Assembly: GCA_021613375.1 (NCBI GenBank) | Contig: CM038722.1 | Coordinates: forward strand, 29,254,403 to 29,318,402 | DNA from: Megaleporinus macrocephalus | Lineage: Eukaryota; Chordata; Actinopteri; Characiformes; Anostomidae | Length of the DNA: 64,000 nt | Direction of reading: 5' to 3' | In this document: positions 36,801-47,926 of the stretch, piece by piece | Numbering within the stretch: the first letter of the stretch is position 1 | How the letters are laid out: each line of letters starts with the position of its first letter | The notes under the pieces: model-generated | The model's input: the letters and a program-made list of their open reading frames with translations, nothing else | What the model was told of the DNA's origin: nothing | The model's database searches: none | Position numbers and translations under genes: made by a program

Positions 36801-38665
36801 ACCCTTTACTTTGGTGGGCACTTTGGAAAACTTCTGGTCGAAGGCGTCAGAGATGTTGTGTGCCGGATCTGTGGAGATGATGAGGACGCTCTCCCTCACT
36901 GCAGCCAGCTGAACAGCCAAACTACAGCTGCAACACAAACAACAAGAAGAAAGAGGCTTACCAGGACATACTCAGCATTAACCATACTTACAACAGGACT
37001 CCACGACTGTGTTCAGACCGCCAGCCTTGACTGATAATTGATAGTCCATACAGCAAAAAGGCAACACATTATACATATAACGTGACACCAGTCAGATTTT
37101 TATAGTGTCTTTTGTGTCACTCACACTGTGACAAACAATGCCAAATCAAATCCAAAGACAATACCACAGCAATCCATATGAACAGGTTGGTGCAGTCTGG
37201 AGACACAAATCTAATTTGATTACTTGCACAGAGCATAACATAACAGAGCAGACAGTTGTCTCGAAATATTTGATTAGAGAAACAAACCTGATTTGCCTGC
37301 AGTCTGAATACAGCCCCAGTCACAAGAGCACTAGTGAGGTAAGTTACTGATGTTGGATAATTAGTTCTGGAACCAAATGTGTTAAATGGAGCTCCATTAC
37401 TCCAGAGAACAGTTCAATTGCTTTACAGCCTAATGCTGAGGGGCTTTATGCCTTAAAATCTGATGCTGGGTGCTGGAAATGATGAATTTAGGCTCATTGC
37501 AGATGCTCCAGACCACCCCATTCTATTATACTGAGATTATAGAAGCTGTGTCCACTTGAGCCGTTTTAAATGGTGAAACATCAGTGACCTTGCCGTTTAG
37601 TCCAAGACTAGATTTAATGCATATCTCTGAAATCAATCCAGCGTGTACATATTGTATATACTGTATAGTTATTTATGATAACCTGTTGCAACTTTATTTG
37701 ATTTCATTTGTAAACAGTGTCTCATGCAGGCAGTAAACTCTCTCAAACACGTTTAAGCACTTGCTAAGCCTACATCCTGGCACACTGTAAACCAGCCAGC
37801 TTGTTGCATGTGCTGTGGCTTTGCCTGCTACTGCTAAAACGCCGAGGTATTAACTGGGTGCCATAAACCTTGTGACAATGAGTGAAAAACTAGTTTTTAT
37901 AAGCCAGAAGGCCAACGAAGCAGCTATTTACAGTGCAGGCGCATACCCATTAACAATTTGCACCCTCGCCATCAAACAGTAACATCGATTTGTTTATTTA
38001 CTGTCTTCTCTAAATTACCATTTTTATGACTGGCTTAAACATGAATACTGCTATTTTTACAGCTTTGTCCATTAAAGAGACTTTATGACATTGTACATTA
38101 AAATTTAGAGACTGTAGTGGAAACCAGAAAGCTCTAATAATAAGGTCAAGAAATGTTAATGTGACAATGTAGTGTTAGCTAAGCAAGTTAGCCTCAGCAC
38201 TGACAACACGGCTAGGCTGAATCTCAAATAGCTCCCTACTCCCTGCCTAGTGCACACTACGGAAGTCTGGTCTCTAGACAGAAACAGTACCGAAGATAGA
38301 CGTACAGCACAGAAGTAACTAAATCCCAAACAGAACTATTTGTCTGACATATTTTTAGATTACGTTTGTCCCGGAGCCCTTATTTTAAAACATGTGTAGT
38401 GCCCTGCGTAGGGAACATTGATCCATTTGAGATTCTGCCCGAGTTAACGCTGACGCTAACCGTAGCCAGCTAACTGTAGCTGGTTAGCTCCATTCAGAAA
38501 CACTGCTTTACCGCCACATTACCTGCAGGTCGTTTTTCCCACTCCACCTTTGCCTCCGACGAAAATCCATTTCAGAGACTTCTGCTCGATGATGTTTTTC
38601 AGCGTGGGCTCCAGAGGCTCTATATCGGGTGCATCTTCAAATTCGTCTTCCAATGAAGCTGCCAT
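30759..38665 (-). CDS. get3: GET3/ASNA1 tail-anchored protein targeting ATPase, complete, 7 coding exons
   Basis: GET3 (TRC40, ASNA1) is the cytosolic homodimeric ATPase that binds the C-terminal membrane anchor of tail-anchored proteins and hands them to the WRB/CAML receptor on the ER. Joining 38523-38665, 36780-36927, 35950-36098, 35074-35224, 32648-32755, 31844-32041 and 30759-30887 (minus) gives 341 residues in one frame with GT-AG junctions; human GET3 is 348. Visible: deviant Walker A P-loop [10 protein letters not shown] (residues 37-46), switch I region STDPAHN, switch [10 protein letters not shown] (160-167), and the zinc-binding CKMC (C283, C286) that links the dimer. The N-terminus [20 protein letters not shown] is shorter than in human. 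Intron 4 carries a LINE fragment in the opposite orientation. A housekeeping promoter is likely: no TATA box is evident, and a YY1-like motif overlaps the start codon. Confidence 0.97.
31844..32041 (-). CDS. get3: get3 coding exon 6, zinc site (residues 234-299)
   Basis: Encodes [32 protein letters not shown] and [18 protein letters not shown]283 and C286 form the CxxC that binds the inter-subunit zinc. A CpG-rich exon; several other frames are open across it by chance. Confidence 0.96.
32648..32755 (-). CDS. get3: get3 coding exon 5 (residues 198-233)
   Basis: A 108-base phase 0-0 exon encoding [20 protein letters not shown], then [16 protein letters not shown], the methionine-rich groove region. 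CTGTAG acceptor, GTGAGT donor. Confidence 0.95.
33555..34860 (+). mobile_element. 5'-truncated L2/CR1-like LINE in get3 intron 4
   Basis: Contains the 3' part of a reverse-transcriptase ORF, a short A/T-rich 3' UTR and a tail of TTGAATC repeats (34,835-34,860), all in the plus direction, antisense to get3. The endonuclease and the first half of the RT are missing, as expected from truncated target-primed insertion. The tail and the conserved C-terminal residues point to the L2/CR1 group; the exact clade is not certain. Confidence 0.88.
33573..34478 (+). pseudogene. LINE reverse transcriptase, C-terminal part
   Basis: An open frame of about 300 residues entering from [13 protein letters not shown]. 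It holds RT palm motifs [18 protein letters not shown] and the catalytic FADD (nt 33771-33782), followed by [31 protein letters not shown] and the C-terminal [17 protein letters not shown] typical of fish L2-like elements. One frame is intact through to the TGA at 34476-34478, so the insertion is fairly young. It lacks the N-terminal endonuclease and RT fingers and cannot act alone. Confidence 0.9.
35074..35224 (-). CDS. get3: get3 coding exon 4, switch II (residues 147-197)
   Basis: Encodes [20 protein letters not shown], with switch [10 protein letters not shown] at 160-167, then the start of the groove helices ([16 protein letters not shown]). TTGCAG acceptor, GTAATG donor. Confidence 0.96.
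35410..35495 (+). repeat. Fragment of the GGTTCCCATCACCACCACTG repeat family
   Basis: GTCTGGTTTCTATCACCACC, AGTGTGAACAATTCTC and GAGTTTCACATCAAACC. Related pieces lie at 17,475, 22,130, 40,867, 46,701-47,067 and 49,664. Confidence 0.6.
35950..36098 (-). CDS. get3: get3 coding exon 3 (residues 98-146)
   Basis: Encodes [20 protein letters not shown] and [20 protein letters not shown], part of the helical subdomain that forms the hydrophobic client groove. TTTGTAG acceptor, GTCAGA donor, phase 2 exit. Confidence 0.96.
36780..36927 (-). CDS. get3: get3 coding exon 2 (residues 48-97)
   Basis: Encodes [20 protein letters not shown], then [15 protein letters not shown] and [21 protein letters not shown] is the switch I region containing the catalytic Asp of the family. 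TTGCAG acceptor, GTCAGT donor. Confidence 0.96.
37300..37590 (+). mobile_element. Tc1-tip MITE fragment
   Basis: GTGAGGTAAGTTACTGATGT, TGGATAATTAGTTCTGGAAC, CTCCATTACTCCAGAGAACA, GGGGCTTTATGCC and TTTAGGCTCATTGCAGATGC in family order. Lies in get3 intron 1. Confidence 0.75.
38523..38665 (-). CDS. get3: get3 coding exon 1, P-loop (residues 1-47)
   Basis: ATG at 38663-38665. Encodes the acidic N-terminus and the complete P-loop [10 protein letters not shown] at residues 37-46. Ends in phase 2 with a GTAATG donor. Confidence 0.96.
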
Positions 38666-38669
38666 CTTG
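38658..38669 (-). promoter_or_regulatory. YY1-like motif over the get3 start codon
   Basis: On the minus strand CAAGATGGCAGC surrounds the get3 ATG. AAGATGGC is the core of the YY1 site that typically sits just downstream of TATA-less housekeeping starts, so transcription likely begins within the next few tens of bases upstream. Confidence 0.45.
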
Positions 38670-39006
38670 TTACACTACAGTTCATGCGGACTGTACCATC
38701 TGAGCGCGGCCGCTTATGTTCGCCGCAAAGACGACATTTTGGCTCAAACCGCGATGAAAAGGGATGAAACTTCGACTTTGAGGGGCAGTAGATCCAAAAT
38801 GTCGCTCTAACTGCGCAGTTACGAGACAAAACTCATTTTGGAACCAGGCTGATGACTCAAGCTTTAAATCTTTCCTGTGGTGGACTGTACCAAAGTAGGC
38901 ACGCGCAACACTGCAAGAAGCTTCCAGAACAATTTTCTCCCGTTTAATCAAAATATTATAAAATACACAAACTGGTAGTTTTTATAATAATAACTCTACT
39001 TCTACT

Positions 39007-39050
39007 GATAATAATAATAATAATGATAATAATAATAATAATAATAATAA
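39007..39050. repeat. (AAT)n microsatellite
   Basis: Trinucleotide array with one GAT interruption. Confidence 0.95.
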
Positions 39051-39099
39051 CAGTTGTTTTATTAAACAATAACAATACACAAACACACACACAAACATA

Positions 39100-39240
39100 T
39101 ATCGTCACTATCCGAAGAAAAATAAGTATCCCCAAAATCGCAACTTTACAGGAGAGGCCAAAAACCTTATTCATTTTAATGTAAGTGAATAAAACCATAT
39201 TTTTTTTCTATTAGTCCATTCATCACTCAATGTAAATGGC
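39100..39240 (+). repeat. Interspersed repeat family A, copy 5
   Basis: GTCACTATCCGAAGAAAAAT, ACTTTACAGGAGAGGCCAAA, TTCATTTTAATGTAAGTGAA, TTAGTCCATTCATCACTC. Confidence 0.7.
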
Positions 39241-39304
39241 AGCTATTGTGTTCAAATGATGTTGAAAATAAATGCGTAATTAAATGACAAATAATTTAAT
39301 GCTT

Positions 39305-39530
39305 TATCCTCGCTGTCCAAAGAAAAACATGTATTTCCATTTTTGTAATTTTCTATATCTATATCATTTGAACAGCTGTTTTTTTATTCTTTTATATTAT
39401 ATGTTTATAGTTTTATGATAAATGGACCAATAGAAATGCTCCAAAATCTCTCTTAGTCACAAGAACATTTTTGTCCTCTCCTGTAAAGTTACTATTTTGG
39501 AGATACATGTTTTTCTTTGAACAGTAAATA
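39305..39530. repeat. Interspersed repeat family A, copy 6 (both ends)
   Basis: Starts CCTCGCTGTCCAAAGAAAAA. Near 39,420 it continues in inverse orientation (ATGGACCAATAGAAATGCTC) to TTTTTCTTTGAACAG, so this copy shows the inverted-terminal layout of the family. Confidence 0.7.
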
Positions 39531-39781
39531 ATATACTGTAATTTTTAATTTATGGTATTTGTCTCACGGTTTCATCACAACTTTTCACACACACAGCATT
39601 TTGAATATTAATTTACTACTACTGTGTTCTCAGTGTTAAACTGATTATTCATCTTTATTAAGCTGGTTTCGCGCATTTTTACTTTTTTCCAGCTTCCTAC
39701 TATTGACTGAAATCCTTAACATAGGGATAGCGGATAGGCAGGTTTACTATAGCATAAAATTAAGTTGTATGTGAAAAATTC

Positions 39782-40290
39782 AGCACTCAGTAGCAGCAGT
39801 GCTAACAAACCAGCACTCAGTTAAAAGCAGTGCTAACAAATCAGTGTTCAGTAACAGCAGTGCTATCAAATCAGCGTTTAGTAGCAGCAGTGCTAACAAA
39901 TCAGCCCTCAGTAGCAACAATACTAACAAATCAGCATTGAGTAGCAGTGGTACTAACAAGTCAGCACTCAGTAGCAGCAGTGCTAACAAATCAGCACTCA
40001 GTAGCAGCAGTGCTAACAAATCAGCGTTTAGTAGCAGCAGTACTATCAAGTCAGCACTCAGTAGCAGCAGTGCTAATAAGTCATTGCTTAGCAGCAATAC
40101 TAACAAATCAGCACTCAGTAGCAGTAGTACTAACAAATCAGCACTCAGTAACAGCAGTGCTAACCAATTAGCATTCAGTAACGGCAGTGCTAACAAATCA
40201 GCACTCAGTAGCAGCAGTGCTAACATATCAGCGTTCAGTAGCAGTAGGGCTAACAAATCAGTGTTCAGTAGCACTGTACTATACATAGGT
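39782..40290. repeat. Minisatellite, 30-bp unit, about 17 copies
   Basis: Unit built of AACAAATCAGCACTCAGTAG then CAGCAGTGCT, with some 27-bp variants. Because the unit length is a multiple of three and lacks stops, both strands stay open for about 168 codons; these are not genes. Confidence 0.93.
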
Positions 40291-41782
40291 ACTGTTGTAC
40301 TGTGCTAATGAATGTAGTCCTACTAGCAGTGTACTAATCTGACACCATATTTAATATGGCAGTTTGCACATTTGGCCACAGCTTGATTGTCTTGAGATAA
40401 CAAATTAAATAGCATCATAAAATGAATAACAGGTTGTATTTGTTCTTCGTCTTAGCTGAATAAGCTTAATGAAACAGGCTGTACATGTTTTCTATCACTC
40501 CCATGATGCTCGCACCTCAAGAATAAGGATAAAATTGGTTGAAGGCTATATCTGCAAAGCCTGCCTGGAGATCTTCCATATAATTTCTGTCATCTAAATT
40601 CCATTGATTTAAAAAAATCTGTACATTTTAAAAGTTTTATTAGATGTAAACAAAGATGTTCAGTGGTTGGATGTGAAATGTGATATTCTAGAGAAGCAAC
40701 CTAAATTGAAATTTGTTCCTAGAAGGTAATGGATCAGACGTCCAGAGAGTTTGCCTCTGAAAGCCTCTTCATGGAAACTTAAGATAAAATGGTTATGAAT
40801 ATGCTGAAGAAACAAGTAGGTTCATTGGCCATTCTGGATAGCAAATGGCTATTTTTTACTGTAGATGTCAGAACCCCTGGTTCCTTTCACCCCCATTGTA
40901 AAGTAATCAGAGTCGGTATGTTTCTCTACAATCAACCATTTATCAGCAAACCACTCTGAGTGACCTTGATTACATCGCAGCAAAAGAATTTTAAATAAAT
41001 TCTAAAAACAATGGTGAAAACAGTGTATTGGTGCCCTGGTAGTTCCTTACAGTCATTACACTGAACGCAAAACATCTACCTGGAATAAAACTCCTTTGCT
41101 TTGGTAAACTTGGTCTATGTTTGTTTTGTTAATAGTGGAAAGTAAGAGAGACAATAAGACAATAAAATGTATAATTTCATGTAATAACAAAAGTACTGAA
41201 AGAGCTGTAATGCTGAATACATGAACACATATAAAGTGGCGGCTTAAATGATGTTGTGTGGAAAAAAAAAACAATAATTCTCTAACAAGTTAAAAAATAT
41301 ATAAAACAAAATATAATTTACCATACAGATCATATATTAATTTTAAAAAAAGGATTCCAAAATAAAAATTGTTACATTCCAGCAATTAAATTAACAGCAC
41401 ACAACATTCATTTATCAACCCTCAAGTATAGATTTAAAATCCAAAACTTTAAAAGGGCTAATTGGTGAAACATAATAATGAGAGAATACTTATTCCTGGT
41501 AGGATTTACAGTTCTATTACTGTTTTCTGACAATGTGTGAATTCGTCATTATCCAATTAAAAGTCTTGTGTCACTGTCTGTATGATAATAACAATTATTT
41601 AAATGGGCCCGACATTGTTGAACAACACTGCTCACATCAATATGCATCATTTGTGACGTTAGTAAAGCATGTTCTTCCACTGATTACAAAAACGGTTAAA
41701 AACTGTGAAGTGGTCCTGCTGTAATTGTTCTCAGGGTGTACTCCTGGCAGTGTTTCAGTCTTTTCCTGAAAGTCTGTTATGT

Positions 41783-41944
41783 CTATCTCTCCAGCTCGGC
41801 CTCCAGGATCTCCCCCCACGTCTCCACGTCCAGAGGACACATGCTGTTTGGTGGAAGATCCTCAGCACAGCGGATATTGCTGTAGCAGCCTTTTAACCAT
41901 CTTCTCTTCACGCAGCCTTTCTGGTAGTTCCGCACCAGAGTCAC
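41783..41944 (-). CDS. fbxo48: fbxo48 coding exon 2 (residues 98-150)
   Basis: Acceptor TTCCAG, then VTLVRNYQKGCVKRRWLKGC through DVETWGEILEAELER and TAG at 41783-41785. The reading and length match the family C-terminus. The 3' UTR would run below 41,783, but I see no clear AATAAA close by. Confidence 0.94.
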   Translation of the reverse strand: MTLVRNYQKGCVKRRWLKGCYSNIRCAEDLPPNSMCPLDVETWGEILEAELER

Positions 41945-43235
41945 CTGGAACAGAGTCAAGTATAAACTTTAGGAGTCAGAATGGTTCACAGTAGTGCTGC
42001 TAGGAATTAGACATCTAAAGCATCAGATATTTGATAACTGTAAAAGCTCCCTCAAGGACAATGGTTTTGAAAAGATTGCTTGAAGCCTGAAGCATTATTT
42101 TACAATAATTCTGAGACAGAAAGTATTTTTTAAATACTGGACATCAGTGGCAGAGAGATACATACAGACCAATTTCTATGAAATATTTTTTTTTATAAAA
42201 GATTCATACTACATATTGATGTGTGCTGATTGGCTACATTCTATAGAATGGGTTGAGCAGCTTCCCGGTACTGAACCTGTTGAAACTTTCAGATATGAAG
42301 CGTCTAATGGGCCTGGTTTGCAGATACCTGCTCATCCAACATTTCTTCTAAAATCCAGGGTATTAATGAAGAGTTTCTACTCTTCTGGGAAGCCTTCACA
42401 TTAGATGTTGGGTGATTAGTTCTGGATCATTGCAACTCATCTTGAAGGTACTGGATATAGTTTATCATGTGCTCCATGGTCTAGGGCTGTAGTCTTTATA
42501 CCCCTCTAGCCAACACTTGGCATTGAGCATGGTGACCCAAGATGATGAGTGACTGTGCTATCAAAAATGGTGTAGCTTTACTCAAGTTGTTTATTAACTT
42601 AGTAACTGTAATTACCTGACACTGGGCTTAGGCTACCCTACCCAGCTCAGAATCAGAATCGGCCGAGTATGCTCACACATACAAGGGATTTATTTTTGGT
42701 TACAGTAGCTCACAGTGCACGATAACTGACATTACAGAATTAACAAACACACCCACAGACACGCACAGACACACCTGTAAACTTAACATGTGCAGAGCTG
42801 TATATTTAAATAGATCTGATCGTAGAGGGGTACATTTATCCTTCCATAGTGACATTTTGACAGCAAATACATGACAAATTATATATATATATAGTTAGCT
42901 CTGTGAACAGCATCTCAGTGCACAAAACTTTCTGAGTGACTAACCTTCCACGAATGCCCATCTTGTCTGTCCCCGTCCACCTCTCTGTGACACATGGCCA
43001 GCACGCTCAAACAGTGGCTCCTCCACAGATGGTCACTGCCTTCAATAATGTCGTTCCACTGCTTGCAGGTGAGCGAGGCGTGGCACAGGCTCCTCAGGTC
43101 CAGCTCGCTGAAGATCCGCACGCTCATTTCTGTGGGGAGTGTCTCCGTAAAGTTCTGCTGAGAGATCAGGGCGGGGCTCCTTTTACGGAAACCCCAGGCG
43201 TCGCTGCTCCTTGTGTAGACATGCTTTCTCAGCAT
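41783..43235 (-). CDS. fbxo48: F-box only protein 48, complete, 2 coding exons
   Basis: FBXO48 is a small F-box protein, expected to bind SKP1 and act as a substrate adaptor of an SCF ubiquitin ligase. Exons 42945-43235 and 41783-41944 (minus) join in phase 0 to give 150 residues; human FBXO48 is 155. The F-box lies at about residues 31-75 (TLPTEMSVRIFSELDLRSLC, then HASLTCKQWNDI and LW). The short family-specific tail contains GHSWKVTLVRNYQKGCVKRR and ends DVETWGEILEAELER. The coding part starts 28 bases inside its exon, whose acceptor (GAAACAG) is at 43264-43265, so the leader is spliced. The first exon is probably the GC-rich one near 47.93 kb, placing the gene head-to-head with aplf as in human. 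The roughly 4.7-kb 5' intron is largely minisatellite. Confidence 0.95.
42255..42560 (+). mobile_element. Tc1-tip MITE fragment
   Basis: TGCTCATCCAACATTTCTTC, GGGTATTAATGAAGAGTTTC, TTAGATGTTGGGTGATTAGT and TGGCATTGAGCATGGTGACC match the family at 10.1, 37.3 and 50.8 kb. Lies in the fbxo48 intron between the two coding exons. Confidence 0.78.
42945..43235 (-). CDS. fbxo48: fbxo48 coding exon 1, F-box (residues 1-97)
   Basis: ATG at 43233-43235 in context GAGGGATGC. Encodes the whole F-box and continues to HSWK, where a GTTAGT donor follows. The N-terminal 30 residues are not conserved with human. Confidence 0.94.
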
Positions 43236-43365
43236 CCCTCAGGTCTCCAGTTCAGTAGCGCCTCTGTTTCAGCAACAAGCAGATAGTTAAGTGTTACAGA
43301 TATTAAACCCTGAGATGTCACAATTATCACCAGAGAGAAGGAAACATGGTGTAATTTGACTTTAC

Positions 43366-43432
<67 letters not shown>
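43366..43432. repeat. (ATT)n microsatellite
   Basis: About 22 ATT units in the fbxo48 5' intron. Confidence 0.95.
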
Positions 43433-43697
43433 TAACATTATTATCCAAGTTCATTAAAGCAAGTGGACAAATTCTGCAGATTCTACATTTTCAATTCATA
43501 CCACATGTGTGTTTCTAAAAACAAGAGAATTGTATTATGACTTTAAGAACACTCAGCAAATACAAAACAAGTTAATGCTTGTTTATTAACTATTATAAAA
43601 TCAGTGCACGGTATATAGCAAATATGTTTGTTATACAGGCTCCAATGATTACCATAACAGTTTCTTTACAAACACTGTCACCCCTAATAAAATCTAG

Positions 43698-45957
43698 GTA
43701 GACTGATAAATCAGTGTAAGGATCAGTTATTAACCTCAATGTTACTGATAAATCAGTGTAAGGATCAGTTATTAATCTCAAATGTTACTGATAAATCAGT
43801 GTAAGGATCAGTTATTAACCTCAAATGTTACTGATAAATCAGTGTAATCATCAGTTATTAATCTCAATGTTGCTGATAAATCAGTGTAAGGATCAGTCAT
43901 TAATCTCAATGTTACTGATAAATCAGTGTAAGGATCAGTTATTAATCTCAAATGTTACTGATAAATCAGTGTAAGGATCAGTTATTAACCTCAAATGTTA
44001 CTGATAAATCAGTGTAAGGATCAGTCATTAATCTCAAATGTTACTGATAAATCAGTGTAATCATCAGTTATTAATCTCAATGTTGCTGATAAATCAGTGT
44101 AAGGATCAGTTATTAACCTCAAATGTTACTGATAAATCAGTGTAAGGATCAGTCATTAATCTCAAATGTTACTGATAAATCAGTGTAAGGATCAGTTATT
44201 AATCTCAATGTTACTGATAAATCAGTGTAAGGATCAGTTATTAATCTCAATGTTACTGATAAATCAGTGTAAGGATCAGTTATTAATCTCAATGTTGCTG
44301 ATAAATCAGTGTAAGGATCAGTTATTAATCTCAGTGTTACTGATAAATCAGTGTAAGGATCAGTTATTAATCTCAATGTTACTGATAAATCAGTGTAAGG
44401 ATCAGTTATTAATCTCAAATGTTACTGATAAATCAGTGTAAGGATCAGTCATTAATCTCAAATGTTACTGATAAATCAGTGTAAGGATCAGTTATTAATC
44501 TCAATGTTGCTGATAAATCAGTGTAAGGATCAGTTATTAATCTCAGTGTTACTGATAAATCAGTGTAAGGATCAGTTATTAATCTCAATGTTACTGATAA
44601 ATCAGTGTAAGGATCAGTTATTAATCTCAATGTTGCTGATAAATCAGTGTAAGGATCAGTTATTAATCTCAATGTTACTGATAAATCAGTGTAAGGATCA
44701 GTTATTAATCTCAATGTTGCTGATAAATCAGTGTAAGGATCAGTTATTAATCTCAATGTTACTGATAAATCAGTGTAATCATCAGTTATTAATCTCAAAT
44801 GTTACTGATAAATCAGTGTAAGGATCAGTCATTAATCTCAAATGTTACTGATAAATCAGTGTAAGGATCAGTTATTAATCTCAAATGTTACTGATAAATC
44901 AGTGTAAGGATCAGTCATTAATCTCAAATGTTACTGATAAATCAGTGTAAGGATCAGTTATTAATCTCAATGTTACTGATAAATCAGTGTAAGGATCAGT
45001 TATTAATCTCAATGTTGCTGATAAATCAGTGTAAGGATCAGTTATTAATCTCAGTGTTACTGATAAATCAGTGTAAGGATCAGTTATTAATCTCAAATGT
45101 TACTGATAAATCAGTGTAAGGATCAGTTATTAATCTCAAATGTTACTGATAAATCAGTGTAAGGATCAGTTATTAATCTCAAAGTTGCTGATAAATCAGT
45201 GTAAGGATCAGTTATTAACCTCAAATGTTACTGATAAATCAGTGTAAGGATCAGTCATTAATCTCAAATGTTACTGATAAATCAGTGTAAGGATCAGTTA
45301 TTAATCTCAATGTTACTGATAAATCAGTGTAAGGATCAGTTATTAATCTCAAATGTTACTGATAAATCAGTGTAAGGATCAGTCATTAATCTCAAATGTT
45401 ACTGATAAATCAGTGTAAGGATCAGTTATTAATCTCAATGTTACTGATAAATCAGTGTAAGGATCAGTTATTAATCTCAAATGTTACTGATAAATCAGTG
45501 TAAGGATCAGTCATTAATCTCAAATGTTACTGATAAATCAGTGTAAGGATCAGTCATTAATCTCAATGTTACTGATAAATCAGTGTAAGGATCAGTTATT
45601 AATCTCAAATGTTACTGATAAATCAGTGTAAGGATCAGTTATTAATCTCAATGTTGCTGATAAATCAGTGTAAGGATCAGTTATTAATCTCAGTGTTAGT
45701 GATAAATCAGTGTAAGGATCAGTTATTAATCTCAGTGTTACTGATAAATCAGTGTAAGGATCAGTTATTAATCTCAGTGTTACTGATAAATCAGTGTAAG
45801 GATCAGTCATTAATCTCAATGTTCCTGATAAATCAGTGTAAGGATCAGTTATTAATCTCAATGTTGCTGATAAATCAGTGTAAGGATCAGTTATTAATCT
45901 CAATGTTGCTGATAAATCAGTGTAAGGATCAGTTATTAATCTCAGTGTTACTGAGCT
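43698..45957. repeat. Minisatellite, 42/43-bp unit, about 53 copies
   Basis: Unit: TACTGATAAATCAGTGTAAG, then GATCAGTTATTAATCTCAAT and GT. Variants: TCAGTCATTAATC, AACCTC for AATCTC, GTAATCATC for GTAAGGATC, TGTTGC for TGTTAC, and an extra A giving 43 bp. 42-bp runs are open on both strands (INQCKDQLLIS on plus, LITDPYTDLSV on minus) until a 43-bp unit shifts the frame. Not coding. It fills half of the fbxo48 5' intron. Confidence 0.96.
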
Positions 45958-46700
45958 CTGCTAAAGTCTGAGTAGACTGATAAATCAAGTTATTAATGTA
46001 TCTTGAGGAGTAATCAAACTAATAATTGTCTCAGTAGTGAGCGTGTTTGTAAGTGGTAAGTTAATTATCTGTGTTGTACTGGACTCTTGCTGGATTGCAT
46101 GAACCTTAGTGGACTAAAGAAGGAGATAATAGAGAAGAGATTTTTGGAACGTTATTTAAACTGGGCAGTGGAGCATTGAGTTACAGCAAGGAATAGTGTG
46201 AATTAAAAAAAACCCATGTGCATCATCAATATGTATTCTAAATGCATTCTAAATGTATTCTGAACATGTTCTTTGTTATGTACTGAACTGGAGCACATTA
46301 CTGAATACAGTTAGGGATGGGGATTCATTATTCAGCCATTCTGCCATATTGATGCCAAACATGGCAATGCACAGAATATGATAGAGCTAATAGGCAGCGT
46401 CAGAGCCTTAAGATTTAGATGACAGAGTCAGATTAGAGACTTAGATTACATTAATAACAGATGCCAGATATCTAACAGCTGATTACACAGAGCTGATAAA
46501 TTATATACAATTGAATACTGTGAGACATGCATTGGCACAAATTCTGAGGATTCAAAAGGGTAATACATTTTGGGGTAATAAATCTGTTTTGTGCTATGCT
46601 TCCATAGCCACAGACCCATCAGAGAGATCTGTTCTTTTTACAGATCACTAAGAAGAGAACAAAGTCAAGCTCTATTCTCAATAAACCCACAAAGTCAAAA

Positions 46701-47067
46701 CTGTTCCCAGTAGTGGTGAGAGGAACCAGGGGTTACAATGTCTGCAACTATAGTAATTTTGTTTACTATCCAAAATGCCTAATGATCATATTTGCCTCTT
46801 CTATATATGTTAATAATGCTAATAATGCTAAAATTGTGGTTAAACTGAAAACATTACTATTTTTTTGGGTACTACTGTTGCCTCATTTTGCTCTACCCAT
46901 AATCGCTCCAGCATACTGTAAATGGCTTTTAAAATAATGGTCAAAGCAATGTCTCCCACACCAGGCAGCATATTAATATTCATTTCATTTAATAGCTTTC
47001 AGTGAGGGAGCTTTTATGGGCAGTGGGAACTCAGATGTCTGGTTCCCATCACCACCACTGTGAACAG
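46701..47067. mobile_element. Inverted-repeat element, about 367 bp
   Basis: Left end CTGTTCCCAGTAGTGGTGAG then AGGAACCAG; right end CTGGTTCCCATCACCACCAC then TGTGAACAG. These are imperfect inverse copies of about 29 bases. No coding capacity. Lies in the fbxo48 5' intron. Confidence 0.7.
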
Positions 47068-47926
47068 CTTTAGCTATGATTTTCTCCAGAACAGAGCATT
47101 TCACACCAAACCACTCTGAATGACATATATACATTTTAATAATTTGATTATGTTAAAAAAAAATCCTTTTAGATGTCTCCTTTAAGTATTTGTACTGTAC
47201 TTATGTATTACTGCTTTGGATGAATCCGTTACAAATATTCACTCCCCATGTACTGTGGGTCATACAAACAATCCACTTACAAGGGGGGCTCACAAGGAAC
47301 ATCTTGCACACAAAGTCAGTGATGGAAGGTCTACTCTTGCTGCAACCAGCACTGTTTATATGTGTCTATGATGTCTCCTTGAAATAATAGTCCAGTAGTT
47401 TTATTCATCTTCAGCCACAGTCTGTTTGTGAGCTGAATTACAGGTCCTATGTTTACTTTCAGTTTCAGCAGTTTAGTCTTTGTTTGCTGAGGCACATTTA
47501 AACTTTCACTTCTGTATATTTTAAATTTTCCATGAATGGTATCTACAGAGGTCATTGGAAGTATACCATAAGTATCCTTCCTTCATAGATTTCAGAATTA
47601 ATTGTATTGTCATGAATACAGCTATCTGGTGTCATGGAAGCTTTGAGAAGGTTTTGGTATAAAACGCATTATTAATCAATTCATTTGTTTACATCCCAAG
47701 GATTGAACTGTGTACTTTGAAGAAAACTAGAACAAGTATGTTTTAGATTATTAGAGAAAAGAAGTGAGCTGTACCACCAGCTACTTAGCTAGCTATAAAA
47801 CAGGAGTGAAAAATGCGTTTCTCGTTATTTATCTTCATGTAAAGCAGCACATATATATGGAGAAAGTGCTAGCTAGCTCCATACCCGTTCAGCTGCGAAT
47901 AATAAACCCAAAATCATAAACTTTAC

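Larger units (their letters stand above)
38670..41782. other. Intergenic region between get3 and fbxo48
   Basis: The first 200 bases are GC-richer and probably hold the get3 promoter. The remainder carries an AAT microsatellite (39,007-39,050), two family-A repeats, a 30-bp minisatellite and AT-rich sequence. No gene seen. Confidence 0.65.

Noticed and set aside
39780..40308. 168-169-codon frames on both strands
   Set aside because: Direct product of a 30-bp minisatellite; Ser/Ala/Asn or Leu-only composition.
43698..45957. CRISPR-like regular array
   Set aside because: Contiguous repeats without spacers in a vertebrate intron; a minisatellite explains everything.
44149..45971. 14-residue repeat proteins on both strands (INQCKDQLLIS and LITDPYTDLSV)
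   Set aside because: A 42-bp DNA repeat without stops gives these automatically; frames break at each 43-bp unit and both strands are equally open.
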